Below, in pieces: positions 53,942 to 62,604 of a stretch of 64,000 nucleotides of DNA (the stretch's first letter is position 1; every line of letters starts with the position of its first letter). A program made the position numbers and the translations under genes. Source of the DNA: Candidatus Nitrotoga fabula (GTDB lineage: Bacteria; Pseudomonadota; Gammaproteobacteria; Burkholderiales; Gallionellaceae); the NCBI RefSeq assembly GCF_905221025.1, contig NZ_CAJNBL010000005.1, forward strand, positions 165,012 through 229,011, given 5' to 3'. Under the pieces are notes generated by a model, which was not told the DNA's origin, searched no databases, and worked only from the letters and a program-made list of their open reading frames with translations.

Positions 53942-56152
53942 ATGATTGAAAACAGTTTTAATCGGCGAGATTTTCTGAAGGTATTGGGGTGGGGGGGTGC
54001 GACTGTTGCTTTAAGCGGTTGCGGCAATACTTCAGTGGAGGATGGTAGGGAGTATGTTACGTCTTATGTAGAGACGGCAGACTATATTATTCCGAGTATT
54101 GGAACCTATTTTAATTCGACCTGCGCACAGTGTGATGCTGGCTGCGGAATTATGGGGCGGGTTAGGGAGGGACGAGTATTAAAGCTGGAAGGAAATCCAG
54201 ATTCCCCGATTAATAGTGGAAAAATGTGCGGGCTGGGTCAAGCTGGGGTACAGGCGCATTACAATCCTGATCGTGTTCGTGAGCCGTTGTTGCGAAACGG
54301 AGACAAAGGGGAGGCGATCACTTGGGAAAAGGCGCTGCAACTGGTGAGTGAAAAAGTTGCGTCCGCCAACCCGGGAAGCGTAGCTTTCCTGACAGGGGGG
54401 GTGAGTGGGCATGTAAAGGTTTTGCTGAAAAATTATCTGGATGCGATTGGATCAGATCAACATTATGTTTATGAGGCAGTTGCGCCGTCTGTAGTGCGTG
54501 CAGCAAACAAGAAGGCATATGGAGTGGAAATGCCGCGCCTTCGTCTGGACAGAGCTAAGGTTGTTGTTTCCTTTGGCGCGGATTTCTTGGGTACTTGGGT
54601 TTCGCCAGTACATTTTTCCCGGCAGTATGCAAAGTTCCGCAAGGGGGTTAATGGGGAGCGCGGGGTGCTGGTGCAGGTGGAATCAAAGATGACAATAACG
54701 GGCGCGAATGCAGATCGCTGGCTCGCAATACGTCCTGGTACCGAAGGAATTCTTGCATTGGGGCTGGTTAATGCACTGAGTGCAGCAGGTTTGACTGTCC
54801 CGGCTGAGGTGGCTGCTGCTGTAAAAGATTATACGCTGGATCGGGTGAGTAATGATACTGGTGTATCGGTTGAGCATATAGGTAAGCTTACCGCTCTTCT
54901 GAAAGATCGTAGCCCAAGTCTGGTGATTGCAGGTGGTGCCGCTGAAGGGTATGCGCACGGCTCACAGAATGCTGCTGCAGTTGCATTGCTGAATCAGGTG
55001 CTGGGGAATGTGGGCAAGACCGTTGAAGCGCCGGCCAGTATGCCATTCCCACAAATGGCGCCAATTACCGGTAATCGTTCTTCATTGCAGGCGCTGAATG
55101 ATAGCATCGCACAGGATGGGGTTAAGGTGCTGTTTAATTGCGGTGCAAATCCAATTTATTCTGCGCCGGCCTCCATGAATATGAAGGAGAGCTTAAAGAA
55201 GGTGCCGTTTAAGGTTGCATTCGCGCACTATATGGATGAAACGGCAATGGAGGCGGATTTGGTATTGCCGTTAAATTCTTCCATGGAAGGTTGGGGGACG
55301 GTTGTGCCAGAATATTTTGCAGAAGGCGCACAGCTGAACATACAGCAACCCCTGATGGAAAAATTACATCCTGGGACGCTTGGGATGGGAGATGTTCTGC
55401 TTGCCTTGTTGAAGCAGCGTCGGCCGGCTGAATATAGTGGCTATGAAGATTATTACGCATATCTGAAAAATGCGATGGTGGCGATTAAGGGAGCGCTGGG
55501 TGGAGAAAATGAAGATGATGATGTTTTTTGGGACTCAGTTTTAAGTCAAGGTGTTGTGAAGCTGACAAGTTCTTCTAATGCTTTAGTCAGTAGTGCATCT
55601 GCAGCAGGGCTCCAGTTGCCTCCTCCTGCTGTAGAAGACGGAACGTACCCTTTGCGCTTGATTCCGGCTGTGACTCCCAATATGCGGGATGGCCGTCATG
55701 CGAATGAACCATGGTTGCAAGAGTCACCAGATCCTTTGACCACTATTGTTTGGGATAGCTGGGTGGAGATGCATCCAAAGACAGCGGCCAAACTGGGTGT
55801 TGTTGAGGGGGATATCGTCGAGGTTGCATCTAAGAATGGGGCAATTAAAGGGCAGGTATATGTGTATTCCGGCATTCATCCAGACGTGATATCAGTTCCT
55901 CTGGGTTATGGACATGAGGCAATGGGACGGTATTCTAAGGGGGTTGGTGCGAATGCTTTCAAGATCCTGGATCCGGTATTCGACCAGCAAACCGGTGAGC
56001 TGGCTATGTACGAGACACGTGTTAAGGTTACCAAGGCTGGCAAGCGCGTAATTGTAGTTAAAGATGAGGGGCCTGCTGGAGGCAATCAGAGTGGTAGAAG
56101 AATCGCCCTAAGAATGGCATCGGGCAAAGTAAATCTTGCAGAGGAGGTGTAA
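53942..56152 (+). CDS. actB1: Alternative complex III subunit ActB, molybdopterin-oxidoreductase-like part
   Basis: The 736-residue periplasmic protein is homologous to molybdopterin oxidoreductases; in ACIII this subunit holds an iron-sulfur cluster and no molybdenum cofactor. A Tat-like signal NRRDFLKVLG (7-16) is followed by a lipobox-like LSGC (Cys27). Four cysteines, C61, C64, C68 and C96, form the N-terminal [4Fe-4S] site. In characterised ACIII this part is fused to the ferredoxin domain as one ActB. Here the ferredoxin part is a separate gene 3 bases downstream. The start at 53942 follows AAGAGG; an earlier ATG inside actA is rejected. Confidence 0.9.
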   Translation: MIENSFNRRDFLKVLGWGGATVALSGCGNTSVEDGREYVTSYVETADYIIPSIGTYFNSTCAQCDAGCGIMGRVREGRVLKLEGNPDSPINSGKMCGLGQAGVQAHYNPDRVREPLLRNGDKGEAITWEKALQLVSEKVASANPGSVAFLTGGVSGHVKVLLKNYLDAIGSDQHYVYEAVAPSVVRAANKKAYGVEMPRLRLDRAKVVVSFGADFLGTWVSPVHFSRQYAKFRKGVNGERGVLVQVESKMTITGANADRWLAIRPGTEGILALGLVNALSAAGLTVPAEVAAAVKDYTLDRVSNDTGVSVEHIGKLTALLKDRSPSLVIAGGAAEGYAHGSQNAAAVALLNQVLGNVGKTVEAPASMPFPQMAPITGNRSSLQALNDSIAQDGVKVLFNCGANPIYSAPASMNMKESLKKVPFKVAFAHYMDETAMEADLVLPLNSSMEGWGTVVPEYFAEGAQLNIQQPLMEKLHPGTLGMGDVLLALLKQRRPAEYSGYEDYYAYLKNAMVAIKGALGGENEDDDVFWDSVLSQGVVKLTSSSNALVSSASAAGLQLPPPAVEDGTYPLRLIPAVTPNMRDGRHANEPWLQESPDPLTTIVWDSWVEMHPKTAAKLGVVEGDIVEVASKNGAIKGQVYVYSGIHPDVISVPLGYGHEAMGRYSKGVGANAFKILDPVFDQQTGELAMYETRVKVTKAGKRVIVVKDEGPAGGNQSGRRIALRMASGKVNLAEEV

Positions 56153-56155
56153 AAG

Positions 56156-57010
56156 GTGTCAATTACCAACTTATTACAAAATTGGTCTGATTTCCGCCAA
56201 CAGCATCCGTCGGATGAAAGGCCTCATCAGGAATATAAGTGGGCAATGAGCATAGATTTGGATTTATGCACAGGCTGTAATGCCTGCAGCGTTGCATGTT
56301 ATGCAGAGAATAATTTGCCTGCAGTTGGCAAGGAAAAATTTTCTCATGGACATTCTCATCATTGGTTGCGAATTGAACGGTACTGGCACAATGAGGATCG
56401 TGAGTATGCTGATCAGGGGGCGCAATTTCTGCCTATGATGTGCCAGCAATGTGAGGCGGCCCCTTGTGAAACGGTGTGTCCAGTCGGCGCGACTAACCAT
56501 ACTGCGGATGGTTTGAATTCGCAGGTTTACAATCGTTGTGTTGGTTCCAGGTACTGTAATGCAAATTGCCCATACAAGGCACGGTATTTCAACTGGTACG
56601 ATTATCCGACAACAGCCGATGTATGGCCGGCACCGATGGAACAGCAGCTTAACCCGGATGTTACTGTGCGCGGTAAGGGCGTGATGGAGAAATGCACTTT
56701 CTGTGTACAGCGACTGACTGTGGCAAAAAGCAATGCGCGAACCGAAGGCAGAAGTGTGCATGATGGTGAGGTGCAGACTGCTTGCCAGCAAGCATGCCCG
56801 ACTGGAGCAATATCCTTTGGTAATTTGATTGATCCAGAATCAAGGGTTGCAAAGCAGTGGGAAAAGCAGCAGGTCAAATTAAATCATGACAAACAAGCCA
56901 AGGATGCAGTACATGACGGCGATAAGTTGCGCGGCTACCGTATTTTGGAAAACTTGCGTACCTATCCATCGGTCATGTATTTAGAGCAACTGCGGGAAGG
57001 TGCTATCTAA
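56156..57010 (+). CDS. actB2: Alternative complex III subunit ActB, ferredoxin-like part
   Basis: A 284-residue protein starting at GTG 56156, three bases after actB1, with GAGGAGG upstream. It has four cysteine groups typical of NrfC/PsrB-type ferredoxins: CTGCNACSVAC, CQQCEAAPCETVCP, CVGSRYCNANCPYKA, and CTFC with a later CQQACP. These carry three [4Fe-4S] and possibly one [3Fe-4S] cluster. In ACIII it relays electrons between the membrane quinol site and ActA/ActE. The separation from actB1 has a clean stop and its own ribosome binding site, so it is a true split and not a frameshift. Confidence 0.9.
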   Translation: MSITNLLQNWSDFRQQHPSDERPHQEYKWAMSIDLDLCTGCNACSVACYAENNLPAVGKEKFSHGHSHHWLRIERYWHNEDREYADQGAQFLPMMCQQCEAAPCETVCPVGATNHTADGLNSQVYNRCVGSRYCNANCPYKARYFNWYDYPTTADVWPAPMEQQLNPDVTVRGKGVMEKCTFCVQRLTVAKSNARTEGRSVHDGEVQTACQQACPTGAISFGNLIDPESRVAKQWEKQQVKLNHDKQAKDAVHDGDKLRGYRILENLRTYPSVMYLEQLREGAI

Positions 57011-57084
57011 ACGCGAAATGAGTGGCCGTAGCAAATGCGGCTCCAAATTGCTAGCGCACAGGCATAAGGGGAGGAAATAAAGTA

Positions 57085-58449
57085 ATGGGAAAAGATATAC
57101 GCGAGGATATAGCTTGGGCGCAGATCAACAAAGATGTGCTCAAGAGCCTGGAGAACCCAAAAAAGTTGTATTGGGTCATCCTGTTGATTGCGATCGCGAT
57201 GGTGGGAGTTGCGGTCGGCTGTGAAATTTACCAATACCAGACGGGTATGGGGGTGTCCAACAAGAGCAATTCGCATGTATGGAGCCTTTACATAGCGACC
57301 TTTATCTTCTGGATCGGGATGAGCCATTCAGGCACATTATTATCGGCAATTTTGCACCTGATGCATGCGGACTGGCGTAAGCCCATATATCGGTTTGCGG
57401 AAGCGATGACTACTTTTTCCTTGATGACGGCGGGTCTGTTTGTTCTGGTTCATCTGGGTCGTCTGTGGATGGTTTATTATGTGATGCCTTACCCTAACGA
57501 ACGATGGGTATGGCCTAATTTCCAGTCACCGCTGGTATGGGACATGTTTGCAATTGCTACATATCTTAGTTCCTCAGTGATTTTTCTTTATGTTGGAATG
57601 ATCCCGGATCTGGCAATATGTCGCGACAATATCCATGCAGGCTGGCGCAAAAAACTGTATACCGTACTATCGCTTGGCTGGGAAGGGACGGATCGTCAGT
57701 GGCGTAATTTCCGTATTACATATTTGACGATAGCCTGTTTTCTGATTCCTCTGGCTGTATCGGTGCACTCAATTGTGGCTTCGGATTTTGCCATGTCAAA
57801 CATGCCAGGCTGGCATGTTACTTCCTTCCCGCCATATTTTGTGGCAGGGGCATTGTATTCAGGCTGTGCTGCGATCATAACGCTGTTCGTGATCCTACGG
57901 TACGTGTTCAAGTTTGAAGAATACATGACCCTTCCGATAATGAGGAAACTGGTACGCCTGACATTTGCCATCGCAATGGTATGGACGTACCTGAACCTAA
58001 TCGAGTTTTCTTCAGTATGGTATGGACATGACCAGACTGCTAAGGATCAGTTGATTTTCAAGGCAACTGGTCCGTATGCACCCTATTTCTGGGCAATGAT
58101 CTTCTTTGGTTCCATCTTGCCACTGCTGCTTGCATTTAAGCGGTTCCAAACACATCTGCCATTGCTGTTCGTGGTGTCAATATTCCTTAATGTAGGAATG
58201 TGGCTGGAGCGCTGGATGATTATAGGACCGAGTTTTGCTCATGGACACTATCCTTGGACTTGGGATCATGATCAATGGCCTAGCCTGGTTCAATGGGGCA
58301 TCGTGTTTGGCAGCTTTGGTTGGTTCACATTGTTGTTTATGGTGTTCTGCAAGGTGTTCCCATCCGTTTCTATGTATGAAGTCAAAGAAATGGTTTATCA
58401 CCGGACCTTAGCGCTGAAGAACAAACCTGCTGTGAAGGGAGAACATTAA
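57085..58449 (+). CDS. actC: Alternative complex III membrane subunit ActC (NrfD-like)
   Basis: The 454-residue polytopic protein has about ten transmembrane helices, NrfD/PsrC family, and provides the quinol-binding site. Typical elements are IGMSHSGTLLSAILHL in the second helix and the histidine-rich HSIVASDFAMSNMPGWHVTS loop. Further on are WTYLNLIEFSSVWYG and ERWMIIGPSFAHGHYPW. It starts at ATG 57085 after GGGGAGG. ActC resembles ActF but is longer, as usual. Confidence 0.93.
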   Translation: MGKDIREDIAWAQINKDVLKSLENPKKLYWVILLIAIAMVGVAVGCEIYQYQTGMGVSNKSNSHVWSLYIATFIFWIGMSHSGTLLSAILHLMHADWRKPIYRFAEAMTTFSLMTAGLFVLVHLGRLWMVYYVMPYPNERWVWPNFQSPLVWDMFAIATYLSSSVIFLYVGMIPDLAICRDNIHAGWRKKLYTVLSLGWEGTDRQWRNFRITYLTIACFLIPLAVSVHSIVASDFAMSNMPGWHVTSFPPYFVAGALYSGCAAIITLFVILRYVFKFEEYMTLPIMRKLVRLTFAIAMVWTYLNLIEFSSVWYGHDQTAKDQLIFKATGPYAPYFWAMIFFGSILPLLLAFKRFQTHLPLLFVVSIFLNVGMWLERWMIIGPSFAHGHYPWTWDHDQWPSLVQWGIVFGSFGWFTLLFMVFCKVFPSVSMYEVKEMVYHRTLALKNKPAVKGEH

Positions 58450-58976
58450 TGAGCCAACGTCATTTACTGGCATTGTTTAACGATTTTGATGAAGCAGTAG
58501 CAGCAATTTCTGAGTTGCGTGCAGCGAATATCAAGGGATTTGATTTTGACGATCTCATATTAAAGTCTCCGATCGAGCATCCTGAAGTAGAGACGGTGCT
58601 GGGGGATAGGCCTATTAAAGTGCAATGGTTTACCTTGGCCGGAGCATGTATGGGTGGTTTGTTAGCTTTTACCTTGGTTGCAAGTGCCCAGGCAAACTTT
58701 TTTTCCCAGATAAAGGCAGGAAAGCCCATTGTCCCCCTACCACCAGATTTTGTACTGACTTATGAGATGTTCATTCTTGGAGGGGTGTTTATCACGATTC
58801 TGGGTTTCCTGATTTGCGCGGGCTTACCTGCAAAACGTTCCCCTTTGTATAGTGCCAAGGTATCCGAGGATCAAATCGGGATACTGGTAAAGGGGGATGA
58901 AGCAGCGGTAACAGCTTTTAAGGCGATTTTTACCAAGCACAAGGCACTTGAAATCCAGGAAGAGGCGGGAAAATGA
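58449..58976 (+). CDS. actD: Alternative complex III membrane subunit ActD
   Basis: A 175-residue protein of the ActD family (DUF3341-type) with two transmembrane helices (about 61-80 and 105-127) and soluble ends. The N-terminus RHLLALFNDFDEAVAAISEL and the VQWFTLAGACMGGLLAF helix are typical. ActD packs beside ActC in known ACIII structures. The start shares one base with the actC stop codon, and the end overlaps actE, so the genes are translationally coupled. Confidence 0.9.
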   Translation: MSQRHLLALFNDFDEAVAAISELRAANIKGFDFDDLILKSPIEHPEVETVLGDRPIKVQWFTLAGACMGGLLAFTLVASAQANFFSQIKAGKPIVPLPPDFVLTYEMFILGGVFITILGFLICAGLPAKRSPLYSAKVSEDQIGILVKGDEAAVTAFKAIFTKHKALEIQEEAGK

Positions 58977-59512
58977 TGAAACTACCCTTGGCAATAACAT
59001 TATTTTTAGTACCAGTAGTTGCGCAAGCCTGGCCTTGGTCCCATGACCAGGCGAATCAGATTAGCGTTAAACCGCAAGAAAGCGTGGATGAGAAAAATCC
59101 TGGCATGAGACCTTTCCCAAAAAATTCGGTACCTGTGCCGGGTACTAAATCTGTAGTAAAAGATATGGCGGCTGCAGAAAAACTTACAAATCCAATTCCA
59201 GCAGATGAAAAATCAGTAGCCTATGGGGAAAGGATGTTCAAAATTTATTGCACCCCCTGTCATGGGATGTCAGGTAAGGGGGACGGGTTGGTTGGTGCAA
59301 AACTGCTGCTCAAACCCTACGATTTGACGGCAGATCAGACGAAAGAACGTTCTGATGGATTCATTTGGGGTTATATGACATTCGGTGGTGCGGTTATGCC
59401 TTCGTATGCAAATGATCTGTCGGTTAAGGAACGCTGGCACGTGATTAATTATGTGCGCAAGGTACTGCAACAAGGCCAATCCGGCGAATCGGCAACGCCT
59501 CCAGTCAGATAA
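58973..59512 (+). CDS. actE: Alternative complex III monoheme cytochrome subunit ActE
   Basis: A 179-residue periplasmic cytochrome with a signal sequence (about 1-19) and one heme site CTPCH at 93-97. A later GGAVMPSYANDL segment supplies the probable axial methionine. ActE is the monoheme cytochrome of ACIII and a likely electron exit to soluble cytochrome c or an oxidase. It overlaps actD by 4 bases (ATGA). No lipobox is seen, so it may be held by protein contacts. Confidence 0.9.
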   Translation: MMKLPLAITLFLVPVVAQAWPWSHDQANQISVKPQESVDEKNPGMRPFPKNSVPVPGTKSVVKDMAAAEKLTNPIPADEKSVAYGERMFKIYCTPCHGMSGKGDGLVGAKLLLKPYDLTADQTKERSDGFIWGYMTFGGAVMPSYANDLSVKERWHVINYVRKVLQQGQSGESATPPVR

Positions 59513-59525
59513 GGGAGTACAGTAA

Positions 59526-60539
59526 ATGATTTCTTATAGCAATTGGTCGGTTTTGACAGTTAGTTTCCTGGTGGTGCTTTATTTGGCGCTTGGAGGAGTG
59601 ACGCTGAGCGCGGTGCTACATTTGGTTGGAGCGCAATGGCGCTATGAAGTTCGTCGGCTGGCTGTTTCCTTGTATGCACTTTTCCCACTGGCATTTTTAT
59701 TGCTGATCATTCTTTTGGTTGGCGGTGAAAATACTTTTCCATGGTTAAGTTCTGCGCATGAACCGGGTCATCATTTGCCAGGATGGCATAATTACACTTT
59801 CTTGGCTGCTCGTCAGATACTGGGATTGGCTTTTGTGATGGCTTTATTCTGGATATTTATTAAGCGGCAGGAAGTCAGTGACCGAAGCAAGCAAGATTAC
59901 GATAATTTTCATAAAGTTGCCTGCTGGATTCCATATGTATTCGTTTTATATGGAACCATGGTTGCCTGGGACTTTGAAATGACAATGGTTCCTTCCTGGC
60001 ATAGTGCAATCTACGGAATGCAGCACTTCATAAGCAATTTCAATATGTTCATGTCATTCCTTGTTATATGGATTTACTACCTGAACACACGAAATAAATT
60101 GGTTCGTCCAGTAGAAGGCTATGTTTATAATTACCTGGCGCAAATGATGCTCGCGTTTACTCTGTTATTTATCTACAGTTTTTTTGCGCAATATCTGGTT
60201 ATCTGGTACGCGAACCTTCCAAGTGAGGTTGACCGGGTGATGGGGATGCAAAATGGCGACTATAGTTTCCTGTGGTGGTCGCTGATAACCTTGAAGTTTA
60301 TTATTCCATTCAGCGTGCTTGCCATGCGCCCTGCACGTCATTCTCCGTGCATCATACTTGCGGTGGCGACAAGCATCATAGTGGGAACCTTGTTTGAGCG
60401 TTATATCTGGATTGCGGGGGTAAACGGAACCGGAACGATTCCATTCCTGGCTTTCATAGTAACAGCGTTAGTGGTTGGTAGCATTGCTTTTATGTTGGTA
60501 AGGGCAAATCTGGTCCGAAACAAATTAATTAAGGTTTGA
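59526..60539 (+). CDS. actF: Alternative complex III membrane subunit ActF
   Basis: A 337-residue polytopic NrfD-like protein with about nine to ten helices, homologous to ActC. It has GGVTLSAVLHLVGAQWRYEV, MVAWDFEMTMVPSWHSAIYG and FAQYLVIWYANLPSEV, all usual for ActF. It is on the short side compared with ActF proteins of about 400 residues. GGGAG precedes the start. It is the last ACIII gene; no oxidase genes follow, and sspA begins within 10 bases. Confidence 0.9.
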   Translation: MISYSNWSVLTVSFLVVLYLALGGVTLSAVLHLVGAQWRYEVRRLAVSLYALFPLAFLLLIILLVGGENTFPWLSSAHEPGHHLPGWHNYTFLAARQILGLAFVMALFWIFIKRQEVSDRSKQDYDNFHKVACWIPYVFVLYGTMVAWDFEMTMVPSWHSAIYGMQHFISNFNMFMSFLVIWIYYLNTRNKLVRPVEGYVYNYLAQMMLAFTLLFIYSFFAQYLVIWYANLPSEVDRVMGMQNGDYSFLWWSLITLKFIIPFSVLAMRPARHSPCIILAVATSIIVGTLFERYIWIAGVNGTGTIPFLAFIVTALVVGSIAFMLVRANLVRNKLIKV

Positions 60540-60547
60540 AACATCAT

Positions 60548-61150
60548 ATGATGACGCTATATTCGGGAACTACAGACCCGTTCAGCCAGCGCTGTCGTAT
60601 TGTATTGTATGAGAAGGGAATGGAGGATTTTCAGGTTATAGATGTAGACATCTATAACAAGCCGGAAGATCTTGCTGCAATTAACCCATATAATATGGTT
60701 CCAGTTCTGGTTGAACGTGATTTGGTATTGTCTGAATCGAATATTATCAATGAATATATCGATGAGCGGTTTCCCCATCCACAGTTGATGCCTGCTGATC
60801 CAGTAATGCGGGCGCGTGCCAGGCTTTTTTTGCATCGGTTTGAAAATGAAATGTTTTCTCATATTCAATTAATTGAAACCGGCACCCAAAAAGTTGCTGA
60901 AAAATCAAGGATTGCTTTGCGAGACAATCTGACTCAGATCGCACCTATTTTTGCTAAGCAGAGATATATGTTGAATGAGGAGTATTCCATGTTGGATGTT
61001 GCCATAGCACCTTTGTTATGGCGATTGGAGCATTACGATATTCAGCTGGGTAGGGAAGCGGCACCGCTTATGAAATACGCAGAAAGGATCTTTTCACGTA
61101 AAGCATATATTGATTCTATGACACCGGCTGAAAAAGCGATGCGAAAGTGA
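60548..61150 (+). CDS. sspA: Stringent starvation protein A
   Basis: SspA is a GST-fold protein that binds RNA polymerase and alters transcription under starvation and stress. From ATG 60548 (an in-frame TTG lies at 60536) the product has about 200 residues. It has the thioredoxin-like N-terminus MTLYSGTTDPFSQRCRIVL, YNMVPVLVERDLVLSESNII and the helical C-terminal half. sspA-sspB usually follow petABC in betaproteobacteria; here they follow ACIII. Confidence 0.93.
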   Translation: MMTLYSGTTDPFSQRCRIVLYEKGMEDFQVIDVDIYNKPEDLAAINPYNMVPVLVERDLVLSESNIINEYIDERFPHPQLMPADPVMRARARLFLHRFENEMFSHIQLIETGTQKVAEKSRIALRDNLTQIAPIFAKQRYMLNEEYSMLDVAIAPLLWRLEHYDIQLGREAAPLMKYAERIFSRKAYIDSMTPAEKAMRK

Positions 61151-61566
61151 ATGAATTTTCAATAAAATCTTATTTGCTTCGCGCGATTTACGATTGGTGT
61201 ACGGACAATTCCTTAACGACTTATCTTGCGGTTAAAGTGGACGAATTCACACGAGTCCCCATGCAATATGTTAAAGATGGAGAAATCGTGCTTAACATCA
61301 GTATGGATGCGGTGCACAACCTTCAGATAGGAAATGATGAGCTGACTTGTTCAGGCCGTTTTGGTGGTGTAGCGTTTGCGCTTTCAGTGCCGATAGATGC
61401 GGTTATTGGTATATTTGCAAAGGAAACTGGTCAAGGTTTGGTGTTCCGCGAAAATGAATTTGTAGCAACACACCCAATTGGACGGAGTAATGCTTCTAAT
61501 CGAGAAAAGCCGGGATCAGACGCACCGAAACCCGGCTCAAGATCTCATCTTAAAGTTGTTAAGTAA
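61147..61566 (+). CDS. sspB: ClpXP protease specificity-enhancing factor
   Basis: SspB delivers ssrA-tagged peptides to ClpXP. The 139-residue protein starts at GTG 61147, overlapping the sspA stop as GTGA. It has the peptide-binding domain (YLLRAIYDWCTDNSLTTYL, FGGVAFALSVPIDAVIGI) and a flexible tail ending in SHLKVVK, the ClpX-binding XB motif. The layout is standard. Confidence 0.94.
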   Translation: MNEFSIKSYLLRAIYDWCTDNSLTTYLAVKVDEFTRVPMQYVKDGEIVLNISMDAVHNLQIGNDELTCSGRFGGVAFALSVPIDAVIGIFAKETGQGLVFRENEFVATHPIGRSNASNREKPGSDAPKPGSRSHLKVVK

Positions 61567-61627
61567 TAAACTTTATGAAAATTAATTTTTAATTTATTAA
61601 AGAGAAAGTTAGTTGAGCTACCTACGG

Positions 61628-62488
61628 TTATTTCTGAGATAGAATAGCAAATTGCATTTTCGCCATTGCTTTTTGTTCAATTTGACGAATGCGTTCGGCT
61701 GAAACACCAAATTCGTTTGCTAAATCATGTAATTTTGTGCTTTCTCCTTCGCGAAGCCAACGCGCCTCGATGATACGCCGGCTTCTATCATCTAGACTGG
61801 CCAGAGCGCGCGTTAAACCAGAAATTTGTTGTATTTCAATTTGTTTTTGTTCTAGAACGCGTGATGGTTCAGTATTTGCAGGAGCAGCCAGGTAAGTTAT
61901 TGGTGCAACACTACTCTCATCTCCCTCATTTGCAGCAGGCTCTAGGGTTACTTCTTGCCCGTTAAAACGAGCCTCCATCTCTAGAACTTCGTTCGTGCTT
62001 ACATTGAGTTGATCTCCAATAATGCTAGCATCTTGATGTCTCAGTGGTCCAAGTTTGCGTGTCATGCTGCGCAGATTAAAAAACAGCTTGCGTTGAGCTT
62101 TGGTGGTTGCAATTTTTACCAAGCGCCAATTACGCAAAATATATTCGTGCATTTCGGCACGTATCCAGTGAAGAGCAAAAGATACTAAACGGACGCCATG
62201 CTGAGGGTTGAATCGTTTGACCGCTTTCATTAGTCCTATATTTCCTTCTTGGATTAAATCAGCTTGAGGTAACCCATAGCCTGCGTAACTTCGGGCGACA
62301 GATATTACAACACGCAAATGTGACAAAATTAACTGACGGGCCGAATCCAGGTCGTTGTGCTCATTAAGGCGGACAGCCAAGCCAAATTCTTCTTCCTGTG
62401 TTAGCAAGGGGAAGCGATTTACGGTTTGAATATAGCTCTCGAGGCTGCCTGCAGTTGAAGGTATGGGCAAATTTATATTGTGATCCAT
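61628..62488 (-). CDS. rpoH: RNA polymerase heat-shock sigma factor RpoH
   Basis: The 286-residue sigma-32 directs transcription of heat-shock genes. Region 2 is clear (DLIQEGNIGLMKAVKRF, VSFALHWIRAEMHEYIL), as is region 4 with ERIRQIEQKAMAKMQ. The RpoH box QRKLFFNLR at 132-140 separates it from other sigma factors. ATG 62488 follows AGGAGG with 8-base spacing. A CIRCE-like operator lies just upstream (62515-62541), predicting control by HrcA. Confidence 0.96.
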   Translation of the reverse strand: MDHNINLPIPSTAGSLESYIQTVNRFPLLTQEEEFGLAVRLNEHNDLDSARQLILSHLRVVISVARSYAGYGLPQADLIQEGNIGLMKAVKRFNPQHGVRLVSFALHWIRAEMHEYILRNWRLVKIATTKAQRKLFFNLRSMTRKLGPLRHQDASIIGDQLNVSTNEVLEMEARFNGQEVTLEPAANEGDESSVAPITYLAAPANTEPSRVLEQKQIEIQQISGLTRALASLDDRSRRIIEARWLREGESTKLHDLANEFGVSAERIRQIEQKAMAKMQFAILSQK

Positions 62489-62514
62489 CAAATAATCCTC
62501 CTAATGTTTTTATT

Positions 62515-62541
62515 TTAGCACTCTATTGGTATGAGTGCCAG
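62515..62541 (-). promoter_or_regulatory. CIRCE (HrcA) operator of rpoH
   Basis: The plus strand reads TTAGCACTC-N9-GAGTGCCAG, which matches the CIRCE consensus TTAGCACTC-N9-GAGTGCTAA at 16 of 18 arm positions with exact spacing. It lies 26 bases upstream of the rpoH ATG. A possible -35 (TTGACG, 62558-62553, minus strand) would place the -10 box inside it, so repressor binding would block initiation. Confidence 0.75.
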
Positions 62542-62604
62542 ACTGTTTCTCCCGTCAATACATGTTGCACTGGTAATTATCGCGCAAGAAGTCGAAAGGA
62601 AATT

